38,264 nt of DNA from Cyclobacteriaceae bacterium (GCA_947457095.1 CANGUK010000010.1:1-38264); one strand, 5' to 3'. Positions 1-6,867 are shown, counted from the first letter of the stretch. The notes: a model not told the origin generated them from the sequence alone. Numbers and translations: made by a program.

Positions 1-2
1 AA

Positions 3-1586
3 GCCCCTTCCCTTGGGATGGCTTTATTCAATGGCGTAGATGAATTAGGAAGAGCCTATTCCTTGCAAGAAAAAGATCAGGGTGAAAGTGATTACCTTAC
101 AAGTGTCCCACTCGATCTTAGTGGGATCTCTGCAGCACAAAAAACAAGCCTTTACCTGAGCTTTTTCTGGCAGGCAGGGGGCAAAGCAGAAGTTCCTGAC
201 AGCAATGACCGCCTCACCTTGCAGATTTTGACTCCAGCAGGAATTTGGCTAAGTGTGTGGGAGAAAAAAGGTGGGGGAACTTTAGATCGAACTCGATTTG
301 TCCAAGAAACCATCGCCATCCTTCCGGAATGGCAACATGCCAACTTTCAATTTCGCTTTTTCTCGAATGGCCGCCAAAGCGGACCCTTTGATTCCTGGCT
401 GCTGGATTATGTCTATTTGAATACACGGCGCAGCGCCACTGACCTTTCCTACCCAGATCGAGCACTCACCCTACCCACCACTGTTCGACTAGGTGACTAT
501 GGGGCTTACCCATGGGAACTCTTACGAAAGCACCAAAAAGGCAAGTGGTCCACGGTAAAAAGTGAGTTTCAAAATCTTGAGAATCGCTTCAAGGCCATGG
601 AGTATTCCGTGACGGTTCGTGACAGCATCGGAACCAATTTGCTTCCCATCAATAGCACAACCCCAATCAACCCTGTTCCCAATGCCTTAGAAAGGAGATC
701 TATTGTAAGTCGGACATTTCCAGAAATCCCTGTTCCAAGTAAACCTGGTGATGTGTATTTTGAAACCTCCCTTATCACTGGAGATGGGCTCTTGACCTCC
801 ATCAACGGCACAGATACCACGCGCTTCACACAGGTGGATTTCCGAGCCAATGATCGGGTACGCACTAAATTTCCACTGAAAGATTACTTCGCATACAACC
901 AGGGAATGGCAGACTATACGGCAGGGATTAATCAGCGATCTGGCCAATTGGCTGTTTCCTATGTAACTCCAGAACCGGTATTTTTGACCGGTATTTCCAT
1001 CGATTTCAACAATGCACGGCAGGTCGATCAAGTTCTGGATCTAGTCATATGGTCTGATTTAGACAAAAAGCCCCTGTACACCGAAGAGGTAGTCATTCCC
1101 GCCAAAACTGCTGGGCAAGAAATTCAGTATTTTTCCTTGAAAGAAACTGTTTCCGTTTCTGACACCTTCTATGTGGGTTTCACCCAGTTTACCAATGATT
1201 TCTTGCAAGTAGGCCTTGAAAAAAGCCAAAACTTAGGAGACCGAATTTACTACAATGTAGGTGGTGGATGGGTTCAAAATAAGGAGGTAACTGGTGCACT
1301 TTTAATTCACCCTCATGTGAGCCTTTCGGGTAAAGTAGGAGGAAATCTAGTTCCAGAAAACACCCTAAGGATCTATCCCAATCCAGCCATTGAAGAAGTG
1401 ATGGTTGAAGGAACATTCACCAACCTCCAAGTACTCGACTCGTATGGCCGAGAGATTACCATTCCACGCATGCCTGGAAATACGGGAGAAGTCCTTAATT
1501 TTAGAGATCAACATCCCGGACTTTACCTCATCAAGGTGGTGCATGCCCAGGGAATCACCTCATTTCGAATTTTAGTTAAAAAATAA
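3..1586 (+). CDS. T9SS type A sorting-domain protein, 5' end missing
   Basis: This is a secreted or surface protein exported by the type IX secretion system. The reading frame stays open to the left edge (residues A-P-S-L-G precede the first ATG at 18), and no signal peptide is seen, so the true N-terminus is probably outside the window. The visible ~520 residues are a beta-rich body; the last ~75 residues form a typical T9SS type A domain with IYPNPA near its start, a central LQVLDSYGRE strand, GLYLIKV, and a basic ILVKK end. Known role of the domain: it directs transport across the outer membrane and is then cleaved. The function of the body is not recognised. The rhodanese gene starts 1 nt after the stop, so the two are probably co-transcribed. 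High confidence in the sorting domain, none in a specific activity. Confidence 0.85.
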   Translation, partial: APSLGMALFNGVDELGRAYSLQEKDQGESDYLTSVPLDLSGISAAQKTSLYLSFFWQAGGKAEVPDSNDRLTLQILTPAGIWLSVWEKKGGGTLDRTRFVQETIAILPEWQHANFQFRFFSNGRQSGPFDSWLLDYVYLNTRRSATDLSYPDRALTLPTTVRLGDYGAYPWELLRKHQKGKWSTVKSEFQNLENRFKAMEYSVTVRDSIGTNLLPINSTTPINPVPNALERRSIVSRTFPEIPVPSKPGDVYFETSLITGDGLLTSINGTDTTRFTQVDFRANDRVRTKFPLKDYFAYNQGMADYTAGINQRSGQLAVSYVTPEPVFLTGISIDFNNARQVDQVLDLVIWSDLDKKPLYTEEVVIPAKTAGQEIQYFSLKETVSVSDTFYVGFTQFTNDFLQVGLEKSQNLGDRIYYNVGGGWVQNKEVTGALLIHPHVSLSGKVGGNLVPENTLRIYPNPAIEEVMVEGTFTNLQVLDSYGREITIPRMPGNTGEVLNFRDQHPGLYLIKVVHAQGITSFRILVKK

Positions 1587-1587
1587 T

Positions 1588-1890
1588 ATGGAAGACATTA
1601 CCGTTAGCGAATTGAAAGAAAGGCTGGAGCGAGGAGAAAAATTTCACTTTATCGATGTCCGCGAGGAATGGGAGTACGAGGAAGACAACCTAGGAGCGGA
1701 CAATATCCCTTTGGGAGAACTTGCGCATCAGTTGAGCCAACTTGAAAAAATCAAAGACGAGGAAATTGTTGTTCACTGCCGCTCAGGTGCTCGAAGTGGG
1801 AATGCAAAAAAGTTTATGGAAATCAATGGCTTCACCCAAGTTCGCAATGTGCTGGGTGGCATTTTGGCTTTCCGTGCCTTGCCTGAATAG
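1588..1890 (+). CDS. Single-domain rhodanese-like protein
   Basis: A 100-residue stand-alone rhodanese fold, expected to be cytoplasmic and to carry a persulfide on its active-site cysteine (sulfur transfer, thiosulfate or persulfide handling). The family's FIDVREEWEYE segment is at residues 21-31 and the active-site loop HCRSGARS puts the catalytic Cys at residue 64. Length is normal for single-domain family members (GlpE/PspE-like). It follows the T9SS gene by a single base. The natural sulfur acceptor cannot be told from sequence. Confidence 0.93.
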   Translation: MEDITVSELKERLERGEKFHFIDVREEWEYEEDNLGADNIPLGELAHQLSQLEKIKDEEIVVHCRSGARSGNAKKFMEINGFTQVRNVLGGILAFRALPE

Positions 1891-1912
1891 TGAAAACCAA
1901 TTCTAGGTTAAA

Positions 1913-2138
1913 TTGTACATTGTACAAAGTACCAAGTACAAAGTATGGATCCGAGTTGTACAATGTTTCAGGTAGGTAATCAAATGTGAGGTACGAAATA
2001 AGGACTAATGTCGAACACCGATCGTCAATTGAAGAGTGTTGAAGTAGTTCTCTGCCTACCCATTTTGAAATCCAATCTTCATTTTTAAGATACTTGGTAC
2101 ATTGTACTTAGTACTTTGTACAAAGTACTAAGTACAAT
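1913..2138. repeat. GTAC-heptad interspersed element, copy 1
   Basis: This fills the space between the rhodanese and the site-2 protease genes. The left arm is a heptad series (GTACAAA, GTACCAA, GTACAAA, 1924-1944). The core includes the fragments GAGGTACGAAATA and TGTCGAACACCGA. The right arm is the same heptad in inverse orientation (ACTTGGTAC, 2095-2100) running into a perfect palindrome. The same arm-core-arm plan recurs at 37.1-37.5 kb, with related arms at 37.9-38.1 kb. No reading frame in it looks coding. It is probably a MITE- or REP-like intergenic repeat. Confidence 0.7.
2101..2138. terminator. 38-bp perfect palindrome at the stop codon of the site-2 protease gene
   Basis: The 38 bases form an exact inverted repeat (two 19-base arms, no spacer) built of GTAC heptads. 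It starts immediately after the TAA of the minus-strand protease gene (stop at 2139-2141). As RNA it would fold into a long AU-rich hairpin that could terminate or stabilise convergent transcripts from both sides. There is no clear U-tract, so a terminator role is inference; it is also part of the repeat element. Confidence 0.5.
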
Positions 2139-3248
2139 TTAACTCATCTGAAATGGTTGCGGCGAAAAGCAGAGGATAAAGATGACTAGGGCAATCCAGC
2201 CCAACACCTTACGTCTGCTGTCTACTGCCTGTAATCCAGCTACTTCAGGATGTACCAAACCCATCACCCGCCCAAGTAAAAAGGCAAAAAACAGCCATCC
2301 TTGGTATCCCTCCCAAGTTGGTTGAAAGAAGGAAAGCAGGTATTGTCCAGCAGCCAAACTGAGTGCTAAGGTGAGGCGATTGAGCTGAGTTAATCCAGAC
2401 TTGCTTAGACAGAAGTAGAGAAACCCGAGGTAGAGTGGGATTCGAATTACCAATTCCTCTAGCGGTAAGGAAGGTTGAATCACTCCTAGCCCTGCAAAGG
2501 CAAGGAAGAGCGTAAACACCACCAAAGAAATCTGGGCATGTCGCCTGGGAAATAACCCAAAGAGCACATGTCCACCATCCAATTGGCCTATCGGAAGAAG
2601 ATTGAGTGCGGTAAAGAACAGCGCCAAGTACCCCGCGAAAAGATAGGGGTAGTGAATCATTTCGGATAATTGGGGTAAGCGCGCAGGATCCGCCAAAAGC
2701 TCTCCCATTCCCCAAAAGAGGAGGTTATTTCCCAACTCAAATTCCAACACATCCTCTCCATACCCTTGAAAGTTGGGATCTGCATACTCAGGATGTATTT
2801 CGTAAATGTAATCCGCAGGGGGCAAGGTCAGCATGCCATAGGTCAGTACCCCAAAGGCAAGCACAAAGCCAGCTAGCGGTCCAGCAATGCCGATATCAAA
2901 GTATTTTTTTCGACAAGTTACGCGTCCTTTCATGCGTATTATCGCCCCGAAGGTACCTAAGGAGGGACTTCCCAAGAATCCTAGCCAGGCAGGAATAAAG
3001 TAAGGCAAGGTACAGCGCACCTTGTGGTAGATCGACGTAAAGAGGTGTCCCAATTCATGCACCAATAAGATTCCAATAAAGGGAATAGAGAAGTGTAAGG
3101 ACTTTAAAAAATAAGCCCAGGTCAACGCTGCTTCTCCAGAAGCGAGAATGGATTTACCATAAACCCACTCCCCTCCTGCTAAAGTGGTGGTGACTAGTGT
3201 AAAGAAAAATAAAAGGCCATGAATGAGGTATTCCTTAGGTTTATACAT
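2139..3248 (-). CDS. Site-2 protease family (M50) membrane metalloprotease
   Basis: An integral membrane zinc protease of the M50/S2P class, which cuts substrates within the membrane. With the chosen start it has 369 residues, several hydrophobic segments, the zinc motif HELGH at residues 64-68 and the second metal motif LDGG at about 223-226 (IGQLDGGHVLFG). The frame stays open further upstream, but ATG 3248 (MYKPKEYL) is preferred because longer versions would run deep into the HAD gene; this start leaves an 8-nt overlap with that gene's stop, typical of translational coupling. No PDZ domain is seen, so it resembles the plant EGY/bacterial short group rather than RseP. The substrate is unknown. 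Confidence 0.9.
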   Translation of the reverse strand: MYKPKEYLIHGLLFFFTLVTTTLAGGEWVYGKSILASGEAALTWAYFLKSLHFSIPFIGILLVHELGHLFTSIYHKVRCTLPYFIPAWLGFLGSPSLGTFGAIIRMKGRVTCRKKYFDIGIAGPLAGFVLAFGVLTYGMLTLPPADYIYEIHPEYADPNFQGYGEDVLEFELGNNLLFWGMGELLADPARLPQLSEMIHYPYLFAGYLALFFTALNLLPIGQLDGGHVLFGLFPRRHAQISLVVFTLFLAFAGLGVIQPSLPLEELVIRIPLYLGFLYFCLSKSGLTQLNRLTLALSLAAGQYLLSFFQPTWEGYQGWLFFAFLLGRVMGLVHPEVAGLQAVDSRRKVLGWIALVIFILCFSPQPFQMS

Positions 3249-3870
3249 TTCCAAAAAATTCAAAAATCGTGTTTGGGCCCGTGACTTGAACTGCTTGAAT
3301 CCCCAAGGCTGCTGCTCCGTCCACATTGGCGAGCAGGTCATCGAAGAAAAGAACGCGGGAAGGTGTGGTATCTAGCTCGAGGAGCAGCTGTTGGTAGATG
3401 GCAGCGCTGGGCTTGGCAAGTCCCATCTCCTGGCTGTAAAAAACGCGATCAAACAGCGGGTAAAAGTTGGCCATGCCGTGCTCTGCTTGCAGGAGCGCAT
3501 GAACCGCTTCCACATGGATCTCGTTGGTATTGCTCAATATGCCTACCTGATACTGGGATTTGAGTCGGCGAACCAGATCTAGGCGGTAGGCAGGAAGCTC
3601 CCCGAGTAGGCTATTCCAGAGAAAATCTACTTCGGAATCTGACCAGGCTTGCTCAAAATAATCTCGAAAGGCATTGCGGAAACTTGGGGAATCAATTTCT
3701 CCCCGTTCGTATGCTTTATGAAATTCTGCAGCATAGCAGGTATCTACTCGATGATGCAAGGCTTGAGGTAGCGCTTCTTTCATCAGGTTCATGGCTTTGC
3801 TATAGTCGATGTCGATCAGGACATTGCCCAGATCAAAGATGACAAAGTCTACATCAGGCCAGTTTTTCAT
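3241..3870 (-). CDS. HAD-superfamily hydrolase, YihX-like (HAD-IA)
   Basis: A 209-residue cytoplasmic phosphatase-like protein. HAD motif I is FDLGNVLIDIDY (nucleophile Asp in the first position), motif II is ILSNTN, motif III has Lys in GLAKPSAAIY, and motif IV is FFDDLLANVDGA. The helical cap between motifs I and II marks subfamily IA. The D-L-G-N form of motif I (Gly where many HADs have the second Asp) is what is seen in E. coli YihX, an alpha-glucose-1-phosphatase, so a sugar-phosphate phosphatase is plausible but unproven. It is the upstream gene of a two-gene operon with the site-2 protease. Confidence 0.9.
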   Translation of the reverse strand: MKNWPDVDFVIFDLGNVLIDIDYSKAMNLMKEALPQALHHRVDTCYAAEFHKAYERGEIDSPSFRNAFRDYFEQAWSDSEVDFLWNSLLGELPAYRLDLVRRLKSQYQVGILSNTNEIHVEAVHALLQAEHGMANFYPLFDRVFYSQEMGLAKPSAAIYQQLLLELDTTPSRVLFFDDLLANVDGAAALGIQAVQVTGPNTIFEFFGNV

Positions 3871-3979
3871 CGGAGAGATCAGTTGATTAATTCAACTCAA
3901 ATATGTAACATTGCAGACCCAAAACCAAGGTCAGGGAGGTATTCTCCTTGTTTTTTGGCTAAGGTAAATCCCAATTACT

Positions 3980-4053
3980 GGGCCTATAGCTCATTCGGTT
4001 AGAGCAACTGACTCATAATCAGTAGGTGCTTGGTTCGATTCCAAGTGGGCCCA
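3980..4053 (+). tRNA. tRNA with CAT anticodon (Ile2 or Met)
   Basis: A full cloverleaf: acceptor GGGCCTA/TGGGCCC (one wobble), D-arm GCTC/GAGC, anticodon stem ACTGA/TCAGT with loop CTCATAA (anticodon CAT at 4014-4016), T-arm CTTGG/CCAAG with loop TTCGATT, discriminator A. CCA is not encoded. C4-G69 and C5-G68 pairs match the features by which E. coli TilS recognises tRNA-Ile2, so the lysidine-modified isoleucine tRNA is somewhat more likely than elongator Met. Its 3' half is repeated twice downstream in altered form (see 4133 and 4622). Confidence 0.95.
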
Positions 4054-4063
4054 CTTCATATTC

Positions 4064-4099
4064 AGGCACTTATTAGTAAATAACTCTAAGTTCCTTTTT
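4064..4099 (+). terminator. Rho-independent terminator after the tRNA
   Basis: AGGCACTTA (4064-4072) pairs with TAAGTTCCT (4087-4095) with a single mismatch, and is followed by a run of five Ts. A diverged copy of this terminator lies behind the first altered tRNA half (4207-4242), so it belongs to the duplicated module. Confidence 0.6.
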
Positions 4100-4132
4100 C
4101 ATTTGCACAACTTTTTCAAAAAAACTAAGAAG

Positions 4133-4196
4133 TGAGCAACTGACTCCCCCGATCCTTCGGGGCAGTAGGTGCTTGGTTCAATTCCAAGTGGACCCA
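4133..4196 (+). pseudogene. Altered 3' half of the tRNA, copy 1, with hairpin in place of the anticodon loop
   Basis: From GAGCAACTGACTC to the discriminator base this repeats the tRNA at 3980-4053. Five bases (ATAAT, covering anticodon positions 35 to 39) are replaced by the 16-base hairpin CCCCGATCCTTCGGGG (6-bp stem, loop TCCT, 4147-4162). The T-arm is intact except TTCGATT to TTCAATT, and the acceptor strand is TGGACCC rather than TGGGCCC. There is no 5' half (no acceptor 5' strand or D-loop), so it cannot be a tRNA. Homology with the tRNA locus continues past the 3' end through CTTCATATTCAGGCACTTA to CCTTTTTCATTTGCACA at about 4251. Confidence 0.85.
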
Positions 4197-4206
4197 CTTC
4201 ATATTC

Positions 4207-4242
4207 AGGCACTTACGAGTTTTCTAGTCGAGGTGCCTTTTT
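4207..4242 (+). terminator. Terminator copy after the first altered tRNA half
   Basis: AGGCAC (4207-4212) pairs perfectly with GTGCCT (4233-4238), followed by a T-run. The flanks (TTCATATTC before, TTTTTCATTTGCACA after) match those of the tRNA terminator, while the loop has diverged. The stem is better paired here than in the tRNA-proximal copy. Confidence 0.6.
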
Positions 4243-4330
4243 CATTTGCACATCATTTTCACTAAATTAGAGATAGGCTAAGAAGCCAAATCCAAAATTG
4301 GAAATTATCTCAACTTTTTAATTTTTAACT

Positions 4331-4624
4331 ATGTGCTTCTGCTATATTTTGTACAGCCCATCTTCAAACAAATTTTATACAGGAATTACTCAGGAATCTG
4401 TTGAAGAAAGATTGGTTAAACACAACACTAAAGCCTATGGAAACCATCGGTTTACAGCCATGGTATCAGATTGGGAATTATATCTTTGCATAAAGGCTGA
4501 ATCCATTTCTCATGCTAGAAAAATGGAGGTGTTTATCAAAAGAATGAAAAGCCAAGTTTTTATTAGGAAACTCAAAGATGTGCCCGAAAACCTTCAATTT
4601 CTGATCAACAAAGCTAAGACCTGA
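4331..4624 (+). CDS. Small GIY-YIG nuclease-domain protein
   Basis: A 97-residue protein that is little more than one GIY-YIG domain. CYILYS (residues 4-9) and YTGIT (16-20) are the two strands of the family motif, followed by the conserved Arg in VEERLVKHN, and a candidate metal-binding Glu in ARKMEVFIKRMKS. Known family role: metal-dependent DNA cleavage, as in homing endonucleases and UvrC; many stand-alone bacterial members are uncharacterised. It lies exactly between two altered tRNA 3' halves, and its TGA stop (4622-4624) is the first three bases of the second copy. Upstream is an AT-rich leader without a clear promoter. Its position suggests it mobilises the surrounding module. Confidence 0.88.
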   Translation: MCFCYILYSPSSNKFYTGITQESVEERLVKHNTKAYGNHRFTAMVSDWELYLCIKAESISHARKMEVFIKRMKSQVFIRKLKDVPENLQFLINKAKT

Positions 4625-4685
4625 GCAACTGACTCCCCCGAGCCTTCGGGGCAGTAGGTGCTTGGTTCGATTCCAAGTGGGCCCA
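4622..4685 (+). pseudogene. Altered 3' half of the tRNA, copy 2, with hairpin in place of the anticodon loop
   Basis: The same design as the copy at 4133: TGAGCAACTGACTC, then hairpin CCCCGAGCCTTCGGGG (4636-4651), then CAGTAGGTGCTTGG through TGGGCCCA. Here T-arm and acceptor strand are identical to the functional tRNA. The first three bases provide the stop codon of the GIY-YIG gene. After the discriminator the sequence departs from the other two copies and enters a strong terminator, as if this were the original chromosomal 3' flank of the tRNA. Confidence 0.87.
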
Positions 4686-4690
4686 CAAAG

Positions 4691-4726
4691 AATCCCCTTC
4701 AAAAATGTTTTGAGGGGGATTTTTTT
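4691..4726 (+). terminator. Strong rho-independent terminator closing the tRNA array
   Basis: A 14-bp stem AATCCCCTTCAAAA / TTTTGAGGGGGATT with one G-T pair, three-base loop ATG, and seven or more Ts. It is the strongest terminator in this part of the window. Confidence 0.9.
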
Positions 4727-4760
4727 GTAATCAGGCCAAGACCTGCTGCCGCGGGCAAGA

Positions 4761-4810
4761 CGTAGAGACAGGAAGAAAAAACTCCTTTGCGTCTCTGCGC
4801 CTTTGCGAGG
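4761..4810. repeat. Inverted-repeat motif with GTCTCTGCG arms
   Basis: CGTAGAGAC (4761-4769) and GTCTCTGCG (4791-4799) form a 9-bp inverted repeat with one G-T pair, followed by CCTTTGCGAGG. From memory, sequences of the TTTGCGTCTCTGCG type are scattered through many Bacteroidota genomes; I cannot verify copy number here. It lies between the tRNA array and the end of the convergent yceI-like gene. Confidence 0.4.
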
Positions 4811-4832
4811 AAAACAAAAACTTTTTAGTCTA

Positions 4833-5381
4833 CTACTGCTTGACCAAATTGAACTTTCCAGTAATGGTGATTGTCTCAGCGATTTTATCAAATACCAAAG
4901 TAGGCACTTCAATCTGGTAATCGGCCGTACGCACCTGAAAGGAAAAATTCACCTGCAAGGCTGTGGCTGTAGCCACGATTGTTCCTTTGACCTGTACCGG
5001 TTTGGTCACTCCATGGATGGTCAGATTTCCTTCTGCGGTTACCGGATAGGTTCCTGGCTTACTGAAGTCGACTTCTTCCTTGATTTTACCTGCAAACTTC
5101 GTAGATGGGAACCGCTCGCTCTCTAGGTAGTTTTCATTAAAATGCTCCTGCATCAGCTTGTTGGGAAACTGAAAATCAGTGATTTTCGCCTGTATAGCCA
5201 GGTCCTTGGTGCCTGCATTTAAAATCGCACCCACCTTTTTATTGACTGCCTCGATGTCCAACACGGGTGTTTTGGAAAAGAAGGACAGCTCTCCCACCGA
5301 GGTTCTATACAGGGTCTGCCCATATGACAAACCGCTTCCTAGAATTAAGAAGAATAAAAAAAACAGGGTCAATTTTTTCAT
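4833..5381 (-). CDS. YceI-family periplasmic protein
   Basis: A 182-residue secreted lipocalin-like protein with a signal peptide at residues 1-21 (cleavage near SYGQ). The YceI fold is marked by the strands that follow, by LESERFPSTKF (the conserved FP-T-F element), and by NLTIHGVTKPVQVKG. YceI proteins bind isoprenoids or other long amphiphiles in the periplasm; the substrate here is unknown. It is the last gene of a three-gene operon and overlaps the DUF5777 gene by ATGA (5378-5381), so translation is probably coupled. Confidence 0.93.
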   Translation of the reverse strand: MKKLTLFFLFFLILGSGLSYGQTLYRTSVGELSFFSKTPVLDIEAVNKKVGAILNAGTKDLAIQAKITDFQFPNKLMQEHFNENYLESERFPSTKFAGKIKEEVDFSKPGTYPVTAEGNLTIHGVTKPVQVKGTIVATATALQVNFSFQVRTADYQIEVPTLVFDKIAETITITGKFNLVKQ

Positions 5382-6373
5382 TTGTGTGTATTTCTAGCGG
5401 CTTTATCAAAACTGAAGGTTCTCGCGATGTTGAATCCATAAAAGATGTCCCCTTTTCCCCAGGCCCCTACATTTTGCCCGATAAATTGCTTTTCGACCAT
5501 GCCGCGGGCATTGGTGAGGTGAAATTGAAATACATGCCCTCCCGTTTCAATGTCTACTCCAAAGGAGAGTGCATTGCGGTAGGGATAGGGAAAAGATCCA
5601 CTGGCTTCATAGTCATCGTCATCCTCCTCATCTTCATCTTCAAACTCACGGAGGCTGTAGTAGTACTCCGCTGAGAGCGTAATTCGCTGATTGAGCTTGT
5701 ATCGACCCCCAGCACCCAGTGCAAAGAGCTGGTTGGGGATGCTGGGATCCTCTACCTTATTCACGTGAATAAGGGTTGGCATCAGCTGCAAGGAAAGTTT
5801 TTCAGTAAACTTACGCGCTACCAGCACCTGACTCCAATAGGAATAGCGCTCTACATTGTTGTCAAACTTCATGGTAGATCCGGACTCCATTACATAACCA
5901 GTAGGCATGGTATTGATCCCCCAGCCCGCCATTGCAGTGACTGTGACCGGCATCGTGTTGGACTGGCGCAGCACCTTGTATTTGGTGTAGAGGTCGTAGG
6001 TCTTTTCTAGGGAACTCCTTCCCGCCCCCACGAGCCACCTATCCGTCAGGCCATATTCTAGTCCTAGGCGAATTTTTGCTTCATCAAGACCAAAGAAATT
6101 GGCAATAAATCCAGAGTTTACGGCACCAAAACGGTGAGAAATCCAAAAGTTGAGGTGGTTTTTGGATATAGTTTCAATAGTCTGTCCATTGATAAGGCGG
6201 GAGGCTTTGAAGGTCGCCATGGTGTAAACTGGCTCCTTGGATTGCTCTTCATCGAGCATGCTCAGCAAATCATCTTGAGCTGTTGCCGCCGTCCAAGAAC
6301 CTGATCCCAAAAACAGCAGGCAGAAAAAAAAGAGTCCAGTAGCTCCTTTCATCAAGAATTTAGCCCGAATCAT
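5378..6373 (-). CDS. DUF5777-type outer-membrane beta-barrel protein
   Basis: A 331-residue protein with an N-terminal signal peptide (cleavage near TAQDD), the conserved start LLSMLDEEQ, then ISHRFGAVNSGF and a series of alternating strands typical of a beta-barrel. An acidic run (EDEDEEDDDDYE, about residues 249-260) probably lies in an external or periplasmic loop. Assignment to DUF5777 is by overall resemblance. Four-base ATGA overlaps on both sides tie it to the Rieske and YceI genes, suggesting one redox- or lipid-related envelope function. No transport substrate is evident. Confidence 0.8.
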   Translation of the reverse strand: MIRAKFLMKGATGLFFFCLLFLGSGSWTAATAQDDLLSMLDEEQSKEPVYTMATFKASRLINGQTIETISKNHLNFWISHRFGAVNSGFIANFFGLDEAKIRLGLEYGLTDRWLVGAGRSSLEKTYDLYTKYKVLRQSNTMPVTVTAMAGWGINTMPTGYVMESGSTMKFDNNVERYSYWSQVLVARKFTEKLSLQLMPTLIHVNKVEDPSIPNQLFALGAGGRYKLNQRITLSAEYYYSLREFEDEDEEDDDDYEASGSFPYPYRNALSFGVDIETGGHVFQFHLTNARGMVEKQFIGQNVGAWGKGDIFYGFNIARTFSFDKAARNTHK

Positions 6374-6816
6374 ACGGTTACTTTTAAGGTAGTTCCTTCA
6401 AGTAAAGTCGCGTAAGTTTTCAATCCTCTAGAACCTGTAGAGTTAAGACCCTTGCCTGCTGTATCAAAGCGAGCACCATGTGCAGCGCAGTAGAATTCAC
6501 CTGCATTAAATACCACTTGTCTTCTTCCTTCGTGGGAACACACCTGAGTCACTGCAGCAAATGCAGTGGCACTTACACGAGCGATGACGATTCCACTTAC
6601 AACTACGTAATTGCCTACCGTGTTTAGTTTGGTGTAAGCGGCTGAGTTAAGATCCAAAATCAATTCATTTCCAGTTACTCCAGTAGGATTGGTAGGGTCC
6701 ATGCTTTCGTTGACGCAGCTACTTAGCCCTGAGGCAGCACAGTAGACAGCAAAAAGGGAAGCTCCTTTCAGCCCTAGGCTCTTCAGAAACTCCATGCGGT
6801 TCATTTTTTCATTCAT
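6370..6816 (-). CDS. Rieske [2Fe-2S] domain lipoprotein
   Basis: A 148-residue protein with a signal sequence (FLKSLGLKGASLFAVYCAASGLSSCVNES) whose Cys after GLSS is a good lipobox, so a lipid-anchored periplasmic protein is likely. The Rieske cluster ligands are in CSHEG and CAAHGA, spaced as in the family, giving a single [2Fe-2S] centre with two His and two Cys. Known role: electron transfer. ATG 6816 (MNEKMNRM) and ATG 6804 are both possible starts. It is the first gene of the operon with DUF5777 and YceI; its electron partners are not in the window. Confidence 0.9.
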   Translation of the reverse strand: MNEKMNRMEFLKSLGLKGASLFAVYCAASGLSSCVNESMDPTNPTGVTGNELILDLNSAAYTKLNTVGNYVVVSGIVIARVSATAFAAVTQVCSHEGRRQVVFNAGEFYCAAHGARFDTAGKGLNSTGSRGLKTYATLLEGTTLKVTV

Positions 6817-6840
6817 TGGAAAAAAGGTTTAGATAGGATT

Positions 6841-6867
6841 CAAAATTAAATTGTGTACTCTTTACAG
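6841..6867 (-). promoter_or_regulatory. Candidate promoter of the Rieske-DUF5777-yceI operon
   Basis: Read on the minus strand, TAATTTTG (6848-6841) matches the Bacteroidota -7 box TAnnTTTG exactly. A CTG at 6867-6865, 16 nt upstream, is a weak -33 element (consensus TTG). Transcription would start about 20 nt before the ATG at 6816. Confidence 0.4.

Noticed and set aside
1913-2138. CRISPR array
   Set aside because: The repeat period is only seven bases and there are no unique spacers or cas genes; it is a heptad repeat element.
4133-4196. A second functional tRNA
   Set aside because: There is no 5' acceptor strand or D-loop, and the anticodon is replaced by a hairpin.
4478-4912. A 144-codon minus-strand ORF across the GIY-YIG gene and the tRNA copy
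   Set aside because: It crosses a terminator, a tRNA half and two better-supported genes, and has no recognisable domain.
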